A DNA stretch of 64,000 bases, from positions 40,368-104,367 of the forward strand of contig JABXHM010000083.1 in assembly GCA_013373625.1 (NCBI GenBank), given 5' to 3'. The translations under genes were made by a program, and so were the position numbers. The DNA is from Alteromonadaceae bacterium. Its GTDB lineage: Bacteria > Pseudomonadota > Gammaproteobacteria > Enterobacterales > Alteromonadaceae. The notes under the pieces were generated by a model. It did not search any database and had not been told where the DNA came from. It worked only from the letters and a program-made list of their open reading frames with translations. This document shows, piece by piece, positions 28,882 through 40,749 of the stretch (position 1 is its first letter; each line of letters begins with the position of its first letter).

Positions 28882-30287
28882 TAGAGCTGCTCCTTAACTT
28901 GAGCCGTTAAGCGCGCATAATCTATTTTGCCATTAGTGGAGTACGCCAGTTGCTGGCCGTCTCGCAAGGTAATATTACGTTTGGGAATTTGCATTCGCTC
29001 GGCCAACGCATTGAGCACCAGGGGTTGTCTATCCTGCTCTATATCACCGCTGTACAGGCAAATTATATGGTCGTCATGGCCCACAACACACGCAGGCTGC
29101 GTTAGTTTAAAATCGGCCAGCACCGCTACCAGCAGCTGCTCAACTGTATCGAGGCACACCCGTTCTCCGGCGAGTTTTACTATGCGTTTCATGCGCCCGA
29201 TGAGAGTGTAATCACCGTCATCGTCACAACTTGCTATATCGCCGGTTGCAAGCCACTCAGGCGGCGTGAAGCCAGCCAGTTCAGATGCATTCGCTGCATA
29301 GCCGAGCATCACGTTATCGCCCCGGTAAAACAACTCACCGTTTGAAGCGTTGTCATCGGACACTATTTTAAACTCGCCACCAGCAATCGCCTGACCAATC
29401 GCCCCGGGTTTAGCAGCCACTTTTTGCGGTGCCAGATACGCCATGCGCGCAGTGGCTTCGGTTTGCCCGTACATTACAAAAAAAGACTTTTTCTGCTCAT
29501 CGGCATACTTCGCAAAGGCTTCAACCAGATCGGGCTTTAACCGCCCGCCTGCCTGGGTAAAATAGCGTAAATGCGGCAGATCCATGCGGGTAAAGCGCAG
29601 CCGCGCGAGCATCTCATAAAATGACGGTACGCCCGACAATGAATGCACAGGCAAGGCTTTAACCTGTGCCCAAAAGTCTTTGTCAAACACGCTGTGGCGG
29701 GTAAAACATACCGTTGCCCCTGCTTGTAGATGCGTATTAAGTACTGATAACCCGTAGGAATAACTCAGTGGTAGCGTCGCCAGCGTATTATCGCTGGGTA
29801 ATAGCGGTAAATAGGCTAGAATCGACTGGCAGTTTGCCACCAGGTTTTGCGCCGATAATGCCACGCACTTCCCCGCACCAGTGCTGCCTGAAGTCGACAA
29901 CAACACACTCACTCTGGGGTCAGTTTTTATTTTGTCAGCATGCCTGACAGACATCTCGCCCTGACTGACCTCAGCATGGGGGTTGAATGCGTCAACATAG
30001 GCCTGACGTACTTCATCGCTGGAATCAGGGTTGACCAGCAGAGTCACATAATCAAGTGCCAATGCTGCCAGATAATCCACAACTGAGCTGATTGTGTTAT
30101 CAATGACTAACAGTACTACTGGCCGTTCGGTGTTTAAACCTGACTTAAATTGCCTGGCTCGCGCATCAACGGCTACTGCTAGCTGACGATAAGACATACT
30201 GCCTTGCGCCTCTCGCAGCGCCAATGCGTCGCTATTGCGATGCTCAGAGATAAATGGAATTGCTAGCGCGGCAGTGTCCCGGGTCAT
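28881..30287 (-). CDS. AMP-dependent acyl synthetase/ligase
   Basis: A 468-residue ANL-superfamily ligase. Core motifs are LLSTSGSTGAGKCVALS (phosphate loop, about 132-148), MYGQTEATARM (adenine binding), LATGDIASCDDDGDYTLIGRMKRIVKLAGERV (hinge, with Asp and Lys), and GKIDYARL near the C-terminus with the catalytic lysine. It should activate an organic acid as an acyl-AMP and load it on the ACP encoded two genes upstream. Gene overlaps are four bases with the SDR gene and one base with the LuxE-like gene. Confidence 0.88.
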   Translation of the reverse strand: MTRDTAALAIPFISEHRNSDALALREAQGSMSYRQLAVAVDARARQFKSGLNTERPVVLLVIDNTISSVVDYLAALALDYVTLLVNPDSSDEVRQAYVDAFNPHAEVSQGEMSVRHADKIKTDPRVSVLLSTSGSTGAGKCVALSAQNLVANCQSILAYLPLLPSDNTLATLPLSYSYGLSVLNTHLQAGATVCFTRHSVFDKDFWAQVKALPVHSLSGVPSFYEMLARLRFTRMDLPHLRYFTQAGGRLKPDLVEAFAKYADEQKKSFFVMYGQTEATARMAYLAPQKVAAKPGAIGQAIAGGEFKIVSDDNASNGELFYRGDNVMLGYAANASELAGFTPPEWLATGDIASCDDDGDYTLIGRMKRIVKLAGERVCLDTVEQLLVAVLADFKLTQPACVVGHDDHIICLYSGDIEQDRQPLVLNALAERMQIPKRNITLRDGQQLAYSTNGKIDYARLTAQVKEQL

Positions 30288-31048
30288 GGTGTAAACACTC
30301 CGTCCACGCCCAGAACCTGACCAGAAGTATATCCCGCCTGCGGCGACAATAAATAGAATATAGCATCGGCCACTTCTTCAGGCGTTCCGGCCCGTCCTGA
30401 TGCCACGCGCTTAAAAACCGCTTGTTGAGCAGCCTCGTCATAATGACTGGTCAGCGAGGTATCAATAAACCCTGGGGCCACCGCATTTACCCGAATGCCG
30501 ACAGGAGCAAGCTCTTTAGCCAACGATTTTGTTGCACCGGTGAGCGCCGCTTTACTGGCTGCGTAAGCGCTCATGCCGCTGCTGCCCTGCTCACCCACCT
30601 GCGACACCACATTAACGATGCTGCCTCGACGCAAGCGGCTCATCAACCGACTGGCCAATTGCATATGCTGGTAAGGCGCCAGTAAATTGATGTTCAGCTG
30701 TGCTTTGAGGTTGTCCATTTTTGTCACAGACAACGGCGACTCCAGCATCACGCCGGCACAATTGACCAAACCATAAAGTGGCGGTGCTACACCGTCTGAC
30801 ACCATTCGTTGCAATTGACGGAAAGTGTCTTTTACAGCGTTTTCATCGGACACGTCATAGCACAGCGGAATGAGTGCTTTACCGGCGCTTTCATGTAACT
30901 CGTTGAGCGCGGCTTCGTTGCGTCCGGCAGCAAATACAGTTGCCCCCGCCGCCAGGCAGCGCGCCACAATAGCCCTGCCAATACCGCCAGTGGCGCCGGT
31001 GACAAGTACCGACGCTTTGCTCAGCAATTCACTGTCCGAAATTGACAT
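30284..31048 (-). CDS. Short-chain dehydrogenase/reductase (FabG-like)
   Basis: A 254-residue classic SDR. The cofactor motif is LVTGATGGIGRAI (about 15-27), NCAGVM is the NAG motif, the catalytic Ser lies in VNVVSQVGEQ, and Tyr and Lys lie in SAYAASKAALTG. The motif PGFIDTSL is also typical. This is the profile of 3-oxoacyl-ACP reductases, reducing a 3-keto acyl chain to 3-hydroxyacyl-ACP. It overlaps the ACP gene by 20 bases. A role in making an acyl substituent for the glycan is inferred. Confidence 0.87.
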   Translation of the reverse strand: MSISDSELLSKASVLVTGATGGIGRAIVARCLAAGATVFAAGRNEAALNELHESAGKALIPLCYDVSDENAVKDTFRQLQRMVSDGVAPPLYGLVNCAGVMLESPLSVTKMDNLKAQLNINLLAPYQHMQLASRLMSRLRRGSIVNVVSQVGEQGSSGMSAYAASKAALTGATKSLAKELAPVGIRVNAVAPGFIDTSLTSHYDEAAQQAVFKRVASGRAGTPEEVADAIFYLLSPQAGYTSGQVLGVDGVFTP

Positions 31049-31274
31049 CGTATTTTTGCAATATCAGTTTTGCCTGAGCTACCGAACTCATGTCGATGAT
31101 GTCGTCTGTGTCGAGCATGACATCAAACGTGTTCTCAAGCTCCGCCACCAATACCATATGTGCGGTAGAGTCCCACTGGGGAATGGTATTGTAGGTTAGC
31201 TCATCCGTCACTGCGTTGGCTTCAATGCCGAGTGCCTGGGTAAAAGCGTCGATTAACTTTTGCTGATTATCCAC
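31029..31274 (-). CDS. Acyl carrier protein
   Basis: An 81-residue acidic ACP. The phosphopantetheine site is Ser36 in QWDSTAHMVL, where a canonical fatty-acid ACP has DSL and this one has DST, typical of specialised ACPs. GTG start has a GAGG site (AAAGAGGATAAC) and lies one base after the pseH stop. It would hold the acyl group between the ligase, the SDR and the LuxC/LuxE pair. A phosphopantetheinyl transferase is not in the window. Confidence 0.92.
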   Translation of the reverse strand: MDNQQKLIDAFTQALGIEANAVTDELTYNTIPQWDSTAHMVLVAELENTFDVMLDTDDIIDMSSVAQAKLILQKYDVNFGQ

Positions 31275-31275
31275 G

Positions 31276-31869
31276 TTATCCTCTTTTTGTCGTTCGCTGA
31301 CGCGATAAAAACTGCTTTATCTGCTGGGTACTTTGAACATAATCGTCATAGGTCAATTCCAGGGTACATAGCACGCCTTGCTGCGCCGTGCCTACCTGCC
31401 GGTAACCCAGTTTTTGATTGTAATGTAAGGCCGCGGTATTCGTTGCTTTAACCAAGGCTCTGAAACACTCAGCATTGAGCTGTTCAAAACAGTAATCATA
31501 CATTGCTAATGTTGGTGCAAACGCAACAATGTTGCCCTGATACCGCGGTTCGCCAATGTATAAACCCGGCTCAAGTAAACGTGCCTTGGTCACAGGCACG
31601 CCGGTTTCCAAAGATTTCACATTGGTTGAGCCAATAAGTTTGTCGCGATACCCGACTACCCAGTGCAGTTGCTTAGGGTCAATCCGGGTTTGTTTATACC
31701 AGGCCAGTTGCTGCTCTTCACTGATGAAAGACTGCGACAGCATATGCTCACGCACTGCCGGGCTATTGCGCCACTCGCGCAGCAATGTTTGATGCTCATC
31801 ACTCACAGGCTCCAGCGATACCTGATAAGCGTTTATAGAATACTGGTTTACCGGAGTATCGCTTATCAT
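31276..31869 (-). CDS. pseH: PseH-like GNAT acetyltransferase (pseudaminic acid pathway)
   Basis: Acetyl-CoA-dependent N-acetylation of the C4 amino group of UDP-4-amino-4,6-dideoxy-AltNAc. The 197-residue GNAT protein has the N-terminal LEPVSDEHQTLLREWRNS typical of PseH, the GLYIGEPRYQGN loop where the CoA pyrophosphate binds, and the RALVKATNTAALHYNQKLGYR motif. Its ATGA overlaps the pseG stop. The pathway order in the pse operon, with PseC before and PseG after in biochemistry, fits this assignment. Confidence 0.87.
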   Translation of the reverse strand: MISDTPVNQYSINAYQVSLEPVSDEHQTLLREWRNSPAVREHMLSQSFISEEQQLAWYKQTRIDPKQLHWVVGYRDKLIGSTNVKSLETGVPVTKARLLEPGLYIGEPRYQGNIVAFAPTLAMYDYCFEQLNAECFRALVKATNTAALHYNQKLGYRQVGTAQQGVLCTLELTYDDYVQSTQQIKQFLSRQRTTKRG

Positions 31870-32912
31870 TCGTCCGTCGCTTGTTGCACATTTAGTAAGT
31901 GTTCCGCCAGCATCTCAAGGACGTTATCCGCGCCATCAGTTATTGCGTGCCGAGCAGCATTTTGCTGCATGGTTTCGAGCGCTTGTACATGGTTCCAGAG
32001 CACTGCAATGCGCTCGCACAACGCCGTGACATCCAAACTTTCGCGTGCATCCCAGGTGGCGCACCAGCCTTGTTCACTGGCTTGTTGCGTGGCAGCTACC
32101 TGGTTGTCCGCCACTACTAACAACATAGCCGGAGTATGGCAGGCTGCCAGTTCAAATTGCGAACCTCCTGCAGCGGCAACCGCTAACCGGGCATTCACCC
32201 ACACATCAGCCATGTCCTGACTATTGTGTACATGCTGTATCATTGCTGGTGAACGAGATATAAATTGACCCAGCGCATCAGTCTGCGCATACCCCGGCCC
32301 TGTAATAACCCGCAATGGCGCATCCGGTAGTGTATTGGTCAGGGCTTCAAGTAATGGTAATGTGTAATTGAGCGGATCGCTGCCCCCTAAATTAATTGTC
32401 AGGCTGCGACGCTGCGATAACTCAAGTGGCAGTGTCACTGCAAACTCGCGGCGTAGCAAGCGGTATTCCGGGCCCAAACATAATGTGGCTGCAGGGTTAC
32501 TCGTAGCATAGTCGTTGCGCAATGATTCACCGGCCGGATTAACAATCATGGCAGCACTTGCTATCGTTTCACTTTGAATATCATCTATGACCAGCAACGC
32601 AGGACCCAGTTGGCTAATTTGTGCCGCAAGTTCAGCGCTAAATCCATAACCGTCAAGTACCGTCGCCAGAACATGCGTCTGTTGGCATAAGGTTTCAACC
32701 TGAGCGGCTAAGCCCGTATCTGTGTTAGCCGCATGCATTACGCGTCCAACCCAGTCATGTCGCTGACGGCAAATGGGCAATGCTTCCTCAGGCACTAAAA
32801 AGCAGCAATCCAGCCCACGCAATTGAGCGGCCTGAGCCAGCGCCAGGCAACGCATTAAGTGTCCCATCCCCGTCTTTGCAGAGGCCTCAACACAAAAGAC
32901 CAGCATACTCAT
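31866..32912 (-). CDS. pseG: UDP-2,4-diacetamido-2,4,6-trideoxy-beta-L-altropyranose hydrolase (PseG)
   Basis: Removes UDP from UDP-6-deoxy-AltdiNAc, giving the free sugar used by PseI. The 348-residue protein has the GT-B-like layout of PseG: CVEASAKTGMGHLMRCLALAQA with the GxGHxxR loop, VIDDIQSE, GPEYRLLRREF and INLGGSDPLNYTL. The ATG at 32912, overlapping the pseI stop as TGATG after a GGGAGGTGAT site, is preferred to the start at 32960. Confidence 0.9.
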   Translation of the reverse strand: MSMLVFCVEASAKTGMGHLMRCLALAQAAQLRGLDCCFLVPEEALPICRQRHDWVGRVMHAANTDTGLAAQVETLCQQTHVLATVLDGYGFSAELAAQISQLGPALLVIDDIQSETIASAAMIVNPAGESLRNDYATSNPAATLCLGPEYRLLRREFAVTLPLELSQRRSLTINLGGSDPLNYTLPLLEALTNTLPDAPLRVITGPGYAQTDALGQFISRSPAMIQHVHNSQDMADVWVNARLAVAAAGGSQFELAACHTPAMLLVVADNQVAATQQASEQGWCATWDARESLDVTALCERIAVLWNHVQALETMQQNAARHAITDGADNVLEMLAEHLLNVQQATDE

Positions 32913-33982
32913 CAGCCGATCACCTCCCAGTGAAGCGCAGTGCCTTTCGATAGGGCACACCTGGCTGTTTTACCGCACACTTCGTCCCAATGTTTGGGGG
33001 CAAGGCCAAATGCCGGTCGGACAATTTTTAAATTATGTGCGCCCAAAGTATCGCCCGGCTGGATGTCTTTACTCACATAAATAGACCGACGGTATTGTTT
33101 CGCTTTGTCTTCAGCTTCGCTGCCGCCATAAGTAATCTGCCCTAAAGCCTGCCACGCACGCTCTGTTTCAATGACTAACGAGCTTAATTCCTGTGGTTCA
33201 AGTGAAAAAGCGGCATCCACGCCACCGCCATCGCGGTCGAGCACAAAGTGCTTTTCAATCACAGATGCCCCCAAAGCCACAGCAGCTACTGCGGCGCCAA
33301 TGCCGCCGGTATGATCGCTCAAACCAACCTGGCAATTAAACGCACCGCGTAAATGCGGAATCGTTACCAGATTGGTATTGCCCGGCTCGGCCGGATACGT
33401 ACTGGTGCATTTTAATAAAATGATATCCTGACAACCGGCCTGGCGTGCCGTACTTACCGCCAGTTCGATTTCGCTCAGGCTGGCCATGCCGGTAGACATG
33501 ATCAATGGTTTGCCTTTGCTTGCTGCTTTGCGAATAAGCGGTATGTCGGTGAGCTCAAAGGAGGCGATTTTAAAGCACGGCACATCGAGCTCGGCCAAGA
33601 AGTCTACGGCGGCTTCATCAAAAGGTGAGCTAAATGCGAGCATCCCCAATGACTTGGCATAATCAAATAGCTCGGCATGCCAATCGTAAGGCGTGGCCGC
33701 TTTTTGATAAAGACTGTATAAACTGGCGCCATGCCAAAGGCTGTCCTGCTCTTCAATCACAAAGCCCTTTTCGGTGACGTCAAGGGTCATACTGTCGGCG
33801 GTATAGGTTTGCAGCTTGATCGCGTGAGCGCCGCTTTCTGCCGCGGCTTTTACCATGGCTTTGGCGGTGTCCAGTGACTGGTTATGATTGCCACTCAACT
33901 CTGCAATAATAAACGGCGTATGCTGCCCGCCTATTTGGCGCCCGCCAATGATTATTGTTTCAGGCGCATCTGTCTGGCTCAT
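32912..33982 (-). CDS. pseI: Pseudaminic acid synthase (PseI)
   Basis: Condenses the 2,4-diacetamido-hexose with phosphoenolpyruvate to make pseudaminic acid. The 356 residues show the NeuB-family core: IIAELSGNHNQSLDTAKAMV, AIKLQTYTADSM, FSSPFDEAAVDFL, IMSTGMASLSEIE, LLKCTSTYPAEP, GLSDHTGG, and the C-terminal antifreeze-like SAF domain from RRSIYVSKDIQPGDTL. The ELSGNHN motif marks the PseI branch. Four-base overlap with pseF. Confidence 0.93.
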   Translation of the reverse strand: MSQTDAPETIIIGGRQIGGQHTPFIIAELSGNHNQSLDTAKAMVKAAAESGAHAIKLQTYTADSMTLDVTEKGFVIEEQDSLWHGASLYSLYQKAATPYDWHAELFDYAKSLGMLAFSSPFDEAAVDFLAELDVPCFKIASFELTDIPLIRKAASKGKPLIMSTGMASLSEIELAVSTARQAGCQDIILLKCTSTYPAEPGNTNLVTIPHLRGAFNCQVGLSDHTGGIGAAVAAVALGASVIEKHFVLDRDGGGVDAAFSLEPQELSSLVIETERAWQALGQITYGGSEAEDKAKQYRRSIYVSKDIQPGDTLGAHNLKIVRPAFGLAPKHWDEVCGKTARCALSKGTALHWEVIG

Positions 33983-34676
33983 TTTTTCGTGTCCGCCACG
34001 TAAGCCCGATACATTAGTTCGGCACGTTCCCAGTCTTCTGGCGTATCAATGTCCTGCACCATATGTCGTGGCAGCACTACCGGAATACTGTGCGGGGCAA
34101 ACATGCCATCTGAACCTAACCAGGCTTCCGGCGTTCCCCAGTAAAACTGACCCGCATCGTGATAACATTCCTCTAAATCCTGTGAGCGGCTGGCCATGCT
34201 GCCCGGGTCGACCGGCTCAACACCCTTCCCGGACATACGAATTGCACGTTGAATCGGAAACGGAAATGTGGTCACCGAAAACGCGTACTTCATGGTCTGT
34301 GCGGCCACTAATTTACTGTAACCTTCAACAATTGAACTGGCACTGATAAACGGTGCAGTGGCATAAATACAACACACATAATCTGGCGGTGAGTCTTCGA
34401 TGTCCTGATGACTTTTTATGGCATGTTGAACTACTGGGGTGGTGCCGATAAAATCATCCGCTAACGCCGCCGGTCGCTCAATAATGCCAGTCGCGCCCAT
34501 GGCCTTGGCCACTCTGGCGATTTCTTCAGAATCAGTGGACACCAGAATATCATCAAAGATGCCTGCGGCTTTTGCCGCCTGAATTGAATAGGCAATCAGA
34601 GGCTGTCCCGCGAACGCTCTAATATTCTTGCTTTTAATCCGTTTGCTGCCACCACGGGCGGGGATCACTGCGATGT

Positions 34677-34680
<4 letters not shown>
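33979..34680 (-). CDS. pseF: Pseudaminic acid cytidylyltransferase (PseF)
   Basis: Activates pseudaminic acid with CTP to CMP-Pse, the donor used by flagellin glycosyltransferases. The 233-residue protein has the CMP-sialic acid synthetase signature IPARGGSKRIKSKNIRAFAG, the LVSTDSEEIA strand and CCIYATAPFI loop. It overlaps pseC by four bases and pseI by four. Confidence 0.93.
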
Positions 34681-37137
<2,457 letters not shown>

Positions 37138-37461
37138 TTATTTGTACTTTTTAACAGCTGCTTGACTGCGTATGAAATGGCTGACGTCGTCTTTAGCTTT
37201 AATTAGCAAAGAGTGCGCCATGTCCTTGAGTTTGTCGTTGACAACTTGCTCCCGCGCCGCAAATTCGCGAACAAATTCGTGGTCAGGAGAAGCCAGAATA
37301 GAATGGATAAGCTCGTCGCGTTCGGCAATGAGCGCGTTTAAGCGCTGGAAGCCCGACGAAACCTGTTCGTCGGGTGGCGCATTGACACATTCACATATCT
37401 GCACATTGAGATTGCGCAACGTGTCTGGCGTAAGGTCATGATCAAGTTCGTTTATCTTCAC
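37138..37461 (-). CDS. FliT-like flagellar protein (FlaI family)
   Basis: A 107-residue, largely helical, charged protein whose sequence is weakly conserved. It follows fliS with a GTGA overlap (GTG start), the place in Vibrio/Alteromonas-type loci of a small FlaI/FliT-like protein. FliT in other bacteria is a chaperone for FliD and a transcriptional regulator; position more than sequence supports this. Confidence 0.55.
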   Translation of the reverse strand: MKINELDHDLTPDTLRNLNVQICECVNAPPDEQVSSGFQRLNALIAERDELIHSILASPDHEFVREFAAREQVVNDKLKDMAHSLLIKAKDDVSHFIRSQAAVKKYK

Positions 37462-37886
37462 ACAGCTTCGCGTTTTTGACGCTGAGCTAAATAGGCTTGC
37501 TGCTTAGCTTCTTCAGGGATCTGCACCCAGGCGTCTCGAATAGGTGTTAGAAGGTTAGCCACTTCATCAAGCATCTGCAAGTCATTCTTAACATGTGCGT
37601 CATGTAAACGGCTAATCATAAAATCATACAGTGCAAACAGGTTCTCTGCCGTCTCACCGCCTACTTTGACATCAAGTGTGTCACGCAGGTTGATTAAAAT
37701 TGCCGTCACCCGGGAGATATACTCAGACTTCAACTCATACTCGCGCCGCTCCATAGCCCCTTTTGCATAGGCGATCCTGTCCAGTGCTCCTTGCATTAAC
37801 ATTAATGTCAGTTTGTGCGGATCGGCATTGGCGATATCTTGTTTGAGACTACCTTTGCGATACGCATTAATTCCCGTAAGTGCCAT
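37458..37886 (-). CDS. fliS: Flagellar export chaperone FliS
   Basis: A 142-residue helical chaperone that binds the C-terminus of newly made flagellin. It opens with INAYRKGSLKQDIANADPHKLTLMLMQGAL, the FliS N-terminal signature, and its ALYDFMISRLHDAHVKND segment is conserved. It lies directly after fliD. Length is as expected. Confidence 0.93.
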   Translation of the reverse strand: MALTGINAYRKGSLKQDIANADPHKLTLMLMQGALDRIAYAKGAMERREYELKSEYISRVTAILINLRDTLDVKVGGETAENLFALYDFMISRLHDAHVKNDLQMLDEVANLLTPIRDAWVQIPEEAKQQAYLAQRQKREAV

Positions 37887-37911
37887 GTTAACTCCTCGTT
37901 CAGGTCAACGT

Positions 37912-39372
37912 TTACTGACCCAGTGATGCCAATAAGGCAGAACCGGTCTGATTTAATCTTGCGACGGTTTGGTCAAGGTTCAAATACCGGTCGCGTAATA
38001 TTTGCTCATAATTGAACATTCTCGTTTCGAAGCGCTCGCGTTCATCCTGCAACTGATCTTTATCATCTTTGGCAGAGCGCTCCCTTAAGGTAAGCAAGCC
38101 GCTGTACGACGTATACTCTTTGGTAATCTCATATAATCTGGTCGCAATGCCCTGATCTTCATCTGTGAACAATTTGGCAATGTCGTCAAAATTTTCTTCC
38201 AGTGCTTTTTCTAGCCTTTCCTGACCGGACCCCAGACCATAGTCAAGGTCACCGATTTCCAGCTTGCCATCTGAGGTAAGTTCTATACCCATGCCAAAGA
38301 GGCTGCCCAGGGGAGAGTTGTCAACACTTGAGCCCACCACACTCGCCAGGCTACTGCTAATCCCACGCAGCATCGAATCACCGGCCAATGCACCGTCATC
38401 TTCTAATTCAGATGAACCATAGCGAGTCAGGGATTTAATGTCTTTGATGATCTTGTTGTAATTATCAACAAAATCGCGAACCTTACTTTCCAGGCCTTTA
38501 CGGTCAAAACCAATTTCTAAGGTTGATTCAAGACGCGTGGTACCATCGGTATCAAAGGGGGATTCCTCAGTGGCTTCAAAGGACACATTTTGAATTGTAT
38601 TTTCAAAGGTATTGGTGTCGCTTCGGACAAGAATGCCGTCAACAGTCGCTAATGCGTCCTGAGCTGCTTTAACAGGTGATAAGTAGGTAGCACTTTCGGC
38701 AGAATTGGTCGTCGCGAGTTTCTCGAGTTCACCACGATCGCCATCGTTAACGATAACCAGATCTTTGCCAAAACCTGTTACATCGGAGGTGAAAACCAGC
38801 TTAGCGCCTGCAGCAGTGCCCGTGTCAATTATGTTGGCATTGACACCAAAATTATTCTCACTTTTATTTATTGCTTCGCGCAATTGTGCCAGCGTCATGT
38901 TTTGCTTGACGTTTATGGTAAAGGTTTCATCGGTAGACGTAGACCCATTAATTTTAAAGGTCATGGTGGTATCACCGGCGCCGTCCGTTAGCACTTTATC
39001 GGTGCCCGATGTAAACGCTGCGTCAGCTGTTTCTATGCGCGAGCCAGAAGCAAGCTGAGTGATCGCGACTTTATACTCACCACGTAGTGCTGACCCCGAG
39101 GCTTCGGCAGTGAAAACTTCTTTATCTTCAGAAGGGTTGGTAATGGTAGGCTCGCGGCCATTGATGTCGGAATCATTACGCAAGTCATCAACAGAATCTT
39201 TAAAGTCCGATAGTTTGGACTTTATTTGACCCAGTGCGGAAATCTCCGATTGGATTTTTTCTTCTTTGTCTTTTAAACGTGCTTCTTTGGGTGCTCGTTC
39301 AGCATTGAGCAACTGCGTGACGAGATCGTCAAGCGCAAGCCCTGAACCAACACCTAACGATTGAATAGTCAT
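37912..39372 (-). CDS. fliD: Flagellar hook-associated protein 2, filament cap (FliD)
   Basis: 486 residues. The N-terminal FliD domain begins IQSLGVGSGLALDDLVTQLLNAERAPKEA, followed by a coiled helix; the C-terminal domain has VDNYNKIIKDIKSLTRY and GLLTLRERSAKDDKDQL plus a final helix ending RFETRMFNYEQILRDRY. FliD caps the filament and helps flagellin fold. It is preceded by flaG and followed by fliS in the usual order. Confidence 0.95.
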   Translation of the reverse strand: MTIQSLGVGSGLALDDLVTQLLNAERAPKEARLKDKEEKIQSEISALGQIKSKLSDFKDSVDDLRNDSDINGREPTITNPSEDKEVFTAEASGSALRGEYKVAITQLASGSRIETADAAFTSGTDKVLTDGAGDTTMTFKINGSTSTDETFTINVKQNMTLAQLREAINKSENNFGVNANIIDTGTAAGAKLVFTSDVTGFGKDLVIVNDGDRGELEKLATTNSAESATYLSPVKAAQDALATVDGILVRSDTNTFENTIQNVSFEATEESPFDTDGTTRLESTLEIGFDRKGLESKVRDFVDNYNKIIKDIKSLTRYGSSELEDDGALAGDSMLRGISSSLASVVGSSVDNSPLGSLFGMGIELTSDGKLEIGDLDYGLGSGQERLEKALEENFDDIAKLFTDEDQGIATRLYEITKEYTSYSGLLTLRERSAKDDKDQLQDERERFETRMFNYEQILRDRYLNLDQTVARLNQTGSALLASLGQ

Positions 39373-39381
39373 AACTCACCT

Positions 39382-39822
39382 CTAAGCTTGTTTGTTAAAA
39401 AGAACCCCCACGCTACTTCCGATGTCTTGCTGAAGATCTTTAATTCTTTCTGCTAACCTCAATACTTCGTCGGATGGAATCTGTCTGATTACGTCTCCCG
39501 ATGAAGAATCTTTTACAGTGACAACTGAACGGTTGGTGTTTTCATCGACAGAAAATGCCAGATTGCGGTTTTGCGCTTGCAAAAACGATTGGATTTCCTG
39601 TACTGCACCAGCGATCTCTTGCCCCTGTTCCTCTCGATTAAAGTTATCGGCCGGATTTTGTTGAGCTTGAGTATCTTCTGGCAACTGCGCAACATTTTTT
39701 TGCTCACTGTCAGGTACACTGCCCGGCGTTGCCTGATTCGATTTTACATCGGACTGAGGCTCTCCGGTAGTTAAACTGTTTACAGCAAAATTCTGGCCAA
39801 TTTGTGATGTGGTGACATCCAT
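39382..39822 (-). CDS. flaG: Flagellar protein FlaG
   Basis: A 146-residue FlaG. The first half is low-complexity and rich in Gln, Asn and Ser; the second contains FSVDENTNRSVVTVKDSSSGDVIRQIPSDEVLRLAERI, the conserved FlaG domain. FlaG modulates filament length in polar flagella. The start at 39822 has a GAGGGGG site and is preferred to that at 39867. Confidence 0.9.
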   Translation of the reverse strand: MDVTTSQIGQNFAVNSLTTGEPQSDVKSNQATPGSVPDSEQKNVAQLPEDTQAQQNPADNFNREEQGQEIAGAVQEIQSFLQAQNRNLAFSVDENTNRSVVTVKDSSSGDVIRQIPSDEVLRLAERIKDLQQDIGSSVGVLFNKQA

Positions 39823-39896
39823 AATAACCCCCTCTGTCATAAACGAACAAAACGGACCCTGCAACAAACAGGCGCCCGTTTAGCCAAACAATTCAG

Positions 39897-39914
39897 GCGG
39901 CAAATTACTGCCGC
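39897..39914 (-). terminator. Weak hairpin after flagellin 1
   Basis: GCGGCA/TGCCGC stem eight bases after the flagellin stop; T-rich tract weak (CTGAATTG). It may attenuate rather than end transcription into flaG. Confidence 0.35.
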
Positions 39915-39921
39915 TTAATTC

Positions 39922-40749
39922 TTATCCTAACAACGATAATGCTGTTTGAGGACGCTGATTTGCCTGGCTCAATACCGATACAGACGCCTGCTGAATGATC
40001 TGATTACGTGTTAAATCAGCTGTTTCGCTGGCAAAGTCGGTGTCACGAATGCGCGAACGAGCTGCTGTCACGTTTTCCGAGATATTGCTCAGGTTACGAA
40101 TAGTAGACTGGAAGCGGTTTTGCAGTGCACCCAGGTCGGCTCTTGTACTACCGATAGTTGAAATCGCACTATCGATAGAGGCTATTGCAGCTGATGCTAC
40201 TGCCGCACTTGACACTGACAAGTTGGACAGTGACAAACCGGATGTACCATAACCACCACCCGCACGGGATAGGTTGACAGAAATTGACTGTCCGGCGTTA
40301 GCACCGACCAGGAATTTGGCAGAGTAAGTACCGCTTAGCAGATCAACGCCAGCAAACTGTGTATCCGTTGACACCCGTGAAATTTCAGTTTTTAACGCTG
40401 AAACTTCTTTTTGCAGGGCAACACGGTCAGCCGAACTGTTAATACCACTTTGCGATTGTACCGCCAACTGACGAATACGTTGCAGACTGGTTGTCACTTC
40501 TGACAACGCGCCTTCCGCTGTTTGCGTAAGTGAAATCGCGTCGTTTGCGTTACGTACTGCCTGGTTTAAGCCCTGGATTTGTGATGTCAGACGATCTGAT
40601 ATTTGCAGACCCGCAGCATCATCCGCAGAACTGTTGATTCTGAAACCTGATGACAAGCGTTCAAACGATGTACTTAATTTATCGTTTACATCACTTAATT
40701 GACGCTGCGCATTCAGGGCCGACACGTTTGTGTTTACATATAAACTCAT
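39922..40749 (-). CDS. fliC: Flagellin (paralogue 1)
   Basis: 275-residue filament protein with the conserved N-terminal coiled coil (SLYVNTNVSALNAQRQL, RLSSGFRINSSADDAAGLQISD) and C-terminal helix (RIRDTDFASETADLTRNQII, ALSLLG). The central domain is short, with many Ser/Thr that could be glycosylated. It has AGGAGG before ATG and a FliA-type promoter at 40936-40962, so the leader is about 185 bases. Closest in its termini to paralogue 4. Confidence 0.95.
   Translation of the reverse strand: MSLYVNTNVSALNAQRQLSDVNDKLSTSFERLSSGFRINSSADDAAGLQISDRLTSQIQGLNQAVRNANDAISLTQTAEGALSEVTTSLQRIRQLAVQSQSGINSSADRVALQKEVSALKTEISRVSTDTQFAGVDLLSGTYSAKFLVGANAGQSISVNLSRAGGGYGTSGLSLSNLSVSSAAVASAAIASIDSAISTIGSTRADLGALQNRFQSTIRNLSNISENVTAARSRIRDTDFASETADLTRNQIIQQASVSVLSQANQRPQTALSLLG

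Noticed and set aside
39823..39921. Possible sigma-54 promoter before flaG (GGCGCC...TTGCA)
   Set aside because: GG to GC distance is 12 instead of 10 bases, and the -24 element does not match.
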